A DNA stretch of 64,000 nucleotides. Source: VXNE01 sp965208745. GTDB lineage: Bacteria > Pseudomonadota > Gammaproteobacteria > Pseudomonadales > Azotimanducaceae. Shown here piece after piece: positions 60,415-64,000 of this stretch. Both the position numbers and the translations under genes were made by a program. Location of the stretch: positions 4,418,909-4,482,908 of the forward strand of contig CBDBPN010000004.1 of NCBI GenBank assembly GCA_965208745.1. Reading direction: 5' to 3'. How positions within the stretch are numbered: the stretch's first letter is position 1; each line of letters begins with the position of its first letter. The notes beneath the pieces were generated by a model. The model saw nothing but the letters and a program-made list of their open reading frames with translations. It was not told where the DNA came from and ran no database searches.

Positions 60415-60633
60415 TCAACCCTGCTCGTCTTTTTCCCGCTCGTCCAGGATCGTTTGCATCTGCTCAGGCGTCGGCATCCTGTCCCAGTCCCACTTCACGC
60501 CCTCGTGTTCTTCCGCATCGGCTTCCTGGCCCATCCGCAGCAGGCTCCTGTCGCTCGCACTCAAGAGCTTGCGGTTCGCCTCCGTGGGGTTGGCGTGGTA
60601 GCGCCGCCGGGCGATACGGGGGTCGGGCTTCAC
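60415..60633 (-). CDS. 72-residue hypothetical protein, end of small-protein operon
   Basis: This is a charged, soluble 72-residue protein. It begins KPDPRIARRRYHANPTEANR and ends DRMPTPEQMQTILDEREKDE plus QG. It overlaps the stop of the preceding gene by 4 nt (ATGA), which indicates translational coupling. No domain is recognised. Its position as the last gene of a coupled set is the main evidence that it is real. Confidence 0.6.
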   Translation of the reverse strand: MKPDPRIARRRYHANPTEANRKLLSASDRSLLRMGQEADAEEHEGVKWDWDRMPTPEQMQTILDEREKDEQG

Positions 60634-61073
60634 TGTTCGAGCACCTCGACTCCCTCCAGCAGGTCAGGATCTAGCATCACACACAATACATCTTCGTCAC
60701 GACCAGCCGCGCGGTCTCGCTTGCACGTCTCAGCGAACCGGCGGTCTTCTCGTTCGCGTTCGATAGCCGCTAGGTTGGCCTGCTCCCGTTCACGTTCCCG
60801 GTCCTCTTCGACTTGGGCCATGAGCCGGGCGTCGAAGCTGTACCGGCACATCTGACCAACCCACCTGTCACCTGCTTCCTGAAGACAGGCGAGCAGACGC
60901 TCTTCGCGCTGATGGGCGTGATAGTCCGGATGCAGGCTGACCACTCCTAGAGGAGACAGGATCGCGGCCCATCCTGCCAGCAGCCCGAAACCGAGTGCCA
61001 AGAAGTTGAGAGCGGCACCGTCTCTCAGGAAGCGCCACGCGGACGCAAGCCGGTGCCGCATCGCGTCGGTCAT
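60630..61073 (-). CDS. 147-residue membrane/coiled-coil protein
   Basis: One TM segment (FLALGFGLLAGWAAILSPLG, about 24-43) follows a basic N-terminus. A Cys-containing linker (LLACLQEAGDRWVGQMC) comes next, then a highly charged helix rich in E and R (EEDREREREQANLAAIERER). It ends DPDLLEGVEVLEQ. ATGA overlaps link it to genes on both sides. The layout resembles phage spanin or lysis-type i/o pairs only loosely; no assignment is made. Confidence 0.65.
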   Translation of the reverse strand: MTDAMRHRLASAWRFLRDGAALNFLALGFGLLAGWAAILSPLGVVSLHPDYHAHQREERLLACLQEAGDRWVGQMCRYSFDARLMAQVEEDREREREQANLAAIEREREDRRFAETCKRDRAAGRDEDVLCVMLDPDLLEGVEVLEQ

Positions 61074-61222
61074 TTCGCTGATGGTCTATCCGGCTCCAGT
61101 TCCAACCGAGAGGCGGACCGCCTCTTCCTTGTGAGGACGATCTTGGCCAACGTCAGCAACACGGCCTGCTTCAGCGACATGGCCGCGAGGCACAAAAGGA
61201 AGATCCCGACGATCCACTGCCA
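61070..61222 (-). CDS. small membrane segment in frame after an amber codon
   Basis: This 50-codon frame follows the TAG of the 35-residue gene without a break: WQWIVGIFLLCLAAMSLKQA, then VLLTLAKIVLTRKRR and a short tail. It ends in an ATGA overlap with the 147-residue gene. A separate start is possible only at the ATG at 61178-61180, which has no ribosome site. It is therefore either a 36-residue gene or the second half of an interrupted 86-residue, two-helix protein. Confidence 0.45.
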   Translation of the reverse strand, partial: WQWIVGIFLLCLAAMSLKQAVLLTLAKIVLTRKRRSASRLELEPDRPSAK

Positions 61223-61330
61223 CTACGCGCCCTCACGGATGAACCATCCGCCAAGCGCCGCAGCACCGACCGAGAAGACCCACGGAATCCACGGGTACTC
61301 CCACAGACCCTCTTTGAGTTCTTCGTCCAT
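61223..61330 (-). CDS. 35-residue Trp-rich membrane peptide
   Basis: The sequence starts MDEELKEGLWEYPWIPWVFS and continues VGAAALGGWFIREGA before TAG (61223-61225). An acidic N-terminus and Trp-rich interface precede one TM helix (about 14-31). It starts 5 nt after the stop of the coiled-coil gene. The family is unknown. Confidence 0.5.
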   Translation of the reverse strand: MDEELKEGLWEYPWIPWVFSVGAAALGGWFIREGA

Positions 61331-61335
61331 TTGGC

Positions 61336-61530
61336 TCAGGCGGCTGGCCGGGTGCCGATCACCTCGCGCAGGCCCTCGAGGAGCCCCTCAAGGTGGGCCA
61401 TGCGCTCGCGCAACTGGACGACGTCGTTGCGCAGCCCTGCGATGTCCTGGCGCAACGAGCGCTGGCCGGCGAGCACCAGACCGGCGATGGCGACGCCGAC
61501 GGCGAGGATCGCGATCAGTTCGGCGGACAT
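61336..61530 (-). CDS. membrane-anchored coiled-coil small protein
   Basis: This 64-residue protein begins MSAELIAILAVGVAIAGLVL (one TM helix, about 3-22). An amphipathic coiled coil follows (LRQDIAGLRNDVVQLRERMA, HLEGLLEGLREVIG). An in-frame ATG at 61540-61542 would add 4 residues and lies only 3 nt from the MITE border. It resembles short TM-plus-coiled-coil proteins that are common in environmental genomes. First gene of the coupled minus-strand set. Confidence 0.65.
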   Translation of the reverse strand: MSAELIAILAVGVAIAGLVLAGQRSLRQDIAGLRNDVVQLRERMAHLEGLLEGLREVIGTRPAA

Positions 61531-61544
61531 GCGCCCAAGCATAC

Positions 61545-61714
61545 CCTAGGAGCTTGCGCCGTAGCACGCTTTTCGTCCGACCTGGTGGGAGCGACAGGCA
61601 GAGCGGAGGCGATTTTGCGCCGCAATGTGGGTATTCGATGCCGTTTTCAGGAACGAAATCTCGTCAAGGTGGGTTTTCAAGATGCCAGAATTTTCTACGG
61701 CGCAAGCTCCTAGG
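61545..61714. mobile_element. 170-bp MITE-like element with 19-bp perfect terminal inverted repeats
   Basis: CCTAGGAGCTTGCGCCGTA at 61545-61563 is the exact reverse complement of TACGGCGCAAGCTCCTAGG at 61696-61714. The outer CCTAGG (core CTAG) is itself a palindrome, so part of the repeat may be the target duplication and the true TIR may start GAGCTTGCGCC. The interior has no convincing gene and is more AT-rich than the flanks. It lies directly upstream of the coiled-coil gene. Confidence 0.75.
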
Positions 61715-61926
61715 ACCGAGCGGAGCTGGACCCGCGACGACCGATCCCAGCCGCGACCGGACGGCACGGGTGTTGCCGCTGTCCCCCAGCAGTCGTTCGT
61801 GTTCGCGAACGCGGGCCGTCCCCCTGCCGTCGCGGCGGCACAGGGCGGTGTATGAGAGGTTGTGCATCCCTCGGTCTCGGGGTGTTGCAGGGCGCGCGTG
61901 GCGCGTCGGGCAGGCAATGGGAAACG

Positions 61927-61950
61927 GGAGGCGCCCCAACGGACGCCTCC
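61927..61950 (-). terminator. hairpin terminator for a minus-strand transcript
   Basis: On the minus strand GGAGGCG pairs with CGCCTCC, and inner T-G/C-G pairs extend the stem to 10 bp around GTTG. CGTTTCCC follows. The inner wobble pairing works only on the minus strand. It lies 41 nt after the stop of the 64-residue frame ending at 61991. Confidence 0.5.
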
Positions 61951-61990
61951 TGCGAACAGGGGCTCAGTGTTACTGGACGATCCGGGATCT

Positions 61991-62185
61991 TCACGATCTC
62001 CGGACCCGCACTTGCGTGCGCACGGTCCCGATGCCTTTTCCGGTGCCGCTGTGTTGCGGCGACTGCGCTGGGAGGACGATCTGCATCGCCGATCCTCGCT
62101 CCAGTCCTTCGGCGGGTCCCGGTGCGGCGGCCGAGAAAGCCGCCGCCCCAGCCAGGTCGCGAGACTCCGGCATGGAGAACCTCAC
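61991..62185 (-). CDS. 64-residue hypothetical protein
   Basis: The GTG start overlaps the preceding stop (GTGA). It starts RFSMPESRDLAGAAAFSAAA and continues PGPAEGLERGSAMQIVLPAQ. Third-position GC is high and a terminator follows, which argues for a real gene. No domain is recognised. Confidence 0.4.
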   Translation of the reverse strand: MRFSMPESRDLAGAAAFSAAAPGPAEGLERGSAMQIVLPAQSPQHSGTGKGIGTVRTQVRVRRS

Positions 62186-62421
62186 GCCACGACATGGTCC
62201 GCTTCACGAACGCCGAAAACCGTCTCGGCTTCCGTCTTCAGCCGCCTGTCCAACAGGCAGCCAGCTACCATGCCGCCACACGCTCTCGCGTGCCCTGCCG
62301 ACGCCTGGTGCATCTCCCAGTTCGCCACGCGTGTCCGTTCGAGACAGCGAAATGGCGGTTGTCGGCCGGCGCTAACCTGCGCCACAAGGGGGTCGGCCAC
62401 CGCCGACCCGAACGTCGCCAT
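62182..62421 (-). CDS. 79-residue hypothetical protein
   Basis: The frame runs from an ATG (MATFGSAVADPLVAQVSAGR) to a TGA coupled with the next frame. The C-terminal part CGGMVAGCLLDRRLKTEAET is plausible protein sequence. No family and no clear ribosome site are seen. Support rests on coupling and on the downstream terminator. Confidence 0.35.
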   Translation of the reverse strand: MATFGSAVADPLVAQVSAGRQPPFRCLERTRVANWEMHQASAGHARACGGMVAGCLLDRRLKTEAETVFGVREADHVVA

Positions 62422-62485
62422 GATCGCGACTGCCTCTGCGATAGACCATCAATCTCGGCCTGAGGTCGACAGACTGACCTGATGC

Positions 62486-62611
62486 GTGCAAGAGTGTGAC
62501 TCACTTCGATTGCACATTTGCGATGGCTCCAACCGCATGGCATATGTCGACAACGAGATCGCCGTCAAATTCTGCGAGCTGTGCGATTGGACATACGAAG
62601 TCTGGATCACC
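62486..62611 (+). pseudogene. ORF truncated at its 3' end by IS copy 2
   Basis: From a GTG the frame reads MQECDSLRLHICDGSNRMAY, VDNEIAVKFCELCDWTYEVW, IT. It meets TGA exactly at the first bases of the IS. CxxC (CELC) and two more Cys could be a zinc site. The rest of the gene, if any, lies beyond the window. Low confidence. Confidence 0.3.
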
Positions 62612-62677
62612 TGAGCTGGTCCCGGTTTTTTGGACAGTTGGCTAAGGTGTACTCCGGCGTCGAGAGGAGACACTGTG

Positions 62678-62962
62678 ATGGCCAGGAAGAGACGCCGTTT
62701 CACGGCGGAGTTCAAGAAGCGTGTGGCGCTGGAGGCGCTGCGGGAGCGGGAGCCGGTGCAGGCGATCGCGGCGCGCCACGAGGTGCACCCGAACCAGGTG
62801 GGCGCGTGGAAGCGGCAGGCGGTGGAGGGTCTGGACGAGGTGTTCTCGCAGCCCGGCTCGAAGCGCGGTGCGGAGCACGAGGCGACGATCCGGGACCTGC
62901 ACGCGAAGATCGGCGAGCTGACGGTGGAACGGGATTTTTTTCTGCGCGGGTTGGCGCGCTGA
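62678..62962 (+). CDS. IS3-family transposase OrfA (copy 2)
   Basis: The 94-residue protein is identical to the copy at 46071-46355, with the T7 slippery run at 62935-62941. It may still act as a DNA-binding repressor of the element even though OrfB here is broken. Confidence 0.9.
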   Translation: MARKRRRFTAEFKKRVALEALREREPVQAIAARHEVHPNQVGAWKRQAVEGLDEVFSQPGSKRGAEHEATIRDLHAKIGELTVERDFFLRGLAR

Positions 62963-63802
62963 GCCGTTCGGAGCGTGCCGCGCTGGTGGATCGCGGCTGT
63001 GGGCTGTCGCTGTCGCGGCAGTGTGCTCTGCTCGGCTTGAGCCGCTCGTCGCAGTACTACGAGCCGGTGGGGGAGAGCGCGGCGAACCTGGCGCTGATGC
63101 GCCGCTTGGACGAGTTGCATCTGGAACATCCGTTCTACGGCAGCCGGCAGTTGGTGCGGCACCTGCGCCGTGAGGGCGTGGTCGCCGGCCGGCACCGCGT
63201 GCGGCGGCTGATGCGGCGGATGGGCATGGAGGCGGTGTACCGCAAGCCGCGCACCAGTGCGGCCAACCCGGAGCATCGCGTGTACCCCTACCTGCTGCGC
63301 GACCTCGTGATCGACCGACCGGACCAGGTGTGGTGCGCGGACATCACCTACATCCCTGTTTCGCAGGGGTTTTTCTACTTGGTGGCCGTGATGGACTGGG
63401 CCAGCCGCCACGTCCTGTCGTGGCGCCTGTCGAACACCATGGACAGCGCCTTCTGTGTCGAGGCGCTCGAGGCGGCGCTGCACCTCGGCGTGCCGGAGAT
63501 CTTCAACACCGACCAGGGCGCCCAGTTCACCAGCGTCGCGTTCACCGACAAGGTGCGCGCCTGCGGCGCGCGCTGTTCCATGGACGGCCGCGGCCGCTAT
63601 CTCGACAACATCTTCATCGAGCGGCTGTGGCGTTCGCTGAAGTACGAGGCGGTGTACCTGCACGAGTTGGCCGACGGCCGCGACGCCGAACGCGTCATCG
63701 ACTCCTGGTTTCCGCTTCTACGGGGAGTCGCGTCCGCATTCGTCGCTGGGCGGCCGCACGCCCGGCGAGGTCTACCGGGGCATCGTGGAGGACGCCGCGT
63801 GA
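62935..63802 (+). pseudogene. IS3-family transposase OrfB (copy 2), frameshifted
   Basis: The frame keeps the DDE region (WCADITYIP, NTDQGAQFTS, IERLWRSLKYEAV). One extra T in the TTT at 63709-63711, versus TT in copy 1, shifts the last 30 codons out of frame, so SWFRFYGESRPHSSLGGRTP is lost. Two His-to-Tyr changes (ITYIP, FFYLV) separate it from copy 1. The element is probably not autonomously mobile. Confidence 0.85.
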
Positions 63803-63937
63803 GCCGGGCGGGGGCCATGACAGCCGGGGAACGCCCGGCCCTCGCCGCGTCAAGCCGCTGCGCGGCTCCTCCACTGCGTGCGGCCCTTCGGGTGACACGG
63901 CGAGTGCCGCGGCGAGTGCCGCGGCGAACGGGTTGGC

Positions 63938-63965
63938 GACGACCGGAAGGGTCCTTCCGGTCGTC
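63938..63965. terminator. perfect hairpin in the 3' tail of IS copy 2
   Basis: The same 13-bp stem as in copy 1 (GACGACCGGAAGG / CCTTCCGGTCGTC) is preserved, with loop GT. Confidence 0.5.
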
Positions 63966-64000
63966 ACCGACCGGCCTTCCCACACCACCACCACCGCCGC

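Larger units (their letters stand above)
62612..64000 (+). mobile_element. IS3-family insertion sequence, copy 2 (truncated by window end, degenerate)
   Basis: Starting TGAGCTGG, the copy matches copy 1 nearly base for base on the opposite strand. It differs by an extra T at 63709-63711 that frameshifts OrfB, by a 12-bp tandem duplication (CGAGTGCCGCGG at 63901-63912 and 63913-63924), and by a few substitutions. Its right end would lie about 110-125 bp past the window. The base triplet before it is ACC. Confidence 0.9.

Noticed and set aside
62449..63663. 404-codon minus-strand ORF over IS copy 2
   Set aside because: It is antisense to the transposase and also appears opposite copy 1.

Overview
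The window reads as a chromosomal segment of a high-GC member of the Gammaproteobacteria. The evidence is the gene order: queA-tgt-yajC-secDF, iscRS-ndk-rlmN-rodZ-hisS-yfgM-bamB-der, ispB / rplU-rpmA-obgE-proB, rpsT / murJ-ribF-lspA, then minor type IV pilins. That layout is typical of Pseudomonas-like and E. coli-like genomes. Three phytanoyl-CoA dioxygenase paralogues, a molybdenum hydroxylase pair and several toxin-antitoxin and IS features suggest an uncultured environmental (marine or host-associated) lineage. No 16S gene is present, so the taxon is an inference.

Layout. 0-5.4 kb: queuosine genes and the Sec accessory complex. 5.4-6.1 kb: a vapBC module with a palindromic operator. 6.2-16.9 kb: suhB, trmJ, iscRS, ndk, rlmN, rodZ, hisS, yfgM, bamB, der. 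The usual iscUA-hscBA-fdx, pilF and ispG are absent from their customary places. 16.9-19.1 kb: an M23 endopeptidase and xseA on the minus strand. 19.1-22.1 kb: three PhyH-type dioxygenases. 22.1-33 kb: a DUF4143 ATPase, guaB-guaA, an alpha/beta hydrolase, a MATE exporter, tadA, purL. 33-42.6 kb: metabolic and transport genes: a PLP dehydratase, a frameshifted TauE/SafE exporter, a TonB-dependent receptor, an orphan polyamine-type binding protein, a PEP-mutase-like lyase, and isoquinoline-oxidoreductase-type subunits.

42.6-46.7 kb is a lower-GC accessory patch next to tRNA-Pro. It holds a toxin-antitoxin operon of the DUF4258 / MqsA-like XRE type. Its toxin gene is split by an IS3-family element (1499 bp, CGG target duplication) and is also frameshifted. 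The antitoxin is intact, and a third gene carries an in-frame UGA at codon 8. A small ORF and a TolB/TPR membrane protein follow on the same strand. Reading across the IS restores the toxin N-terminus, its start codon and a promoter-operator.

46.9-57.3 kb returns to housekeeping genes and ends in pilE-pilV-pilW-pilX. A P4-type tyrosine integrase at 57.5 kb then opens a gene-poor accessory island (57.5-64 kb). The island contains tiny membrane-protein genes, a compact overlapping minus-strand operon of single-TM and coiled-coil proteins, a 170-bp MITE-like element with 19-bp perfect terminal repeats, a strong hairpin terminator, and a second, degenerate copy of the same IS running off the window end. 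Most of the island's proteins are unrecognised. This island and the damaged TA operon are the best places to look for something undescribed.
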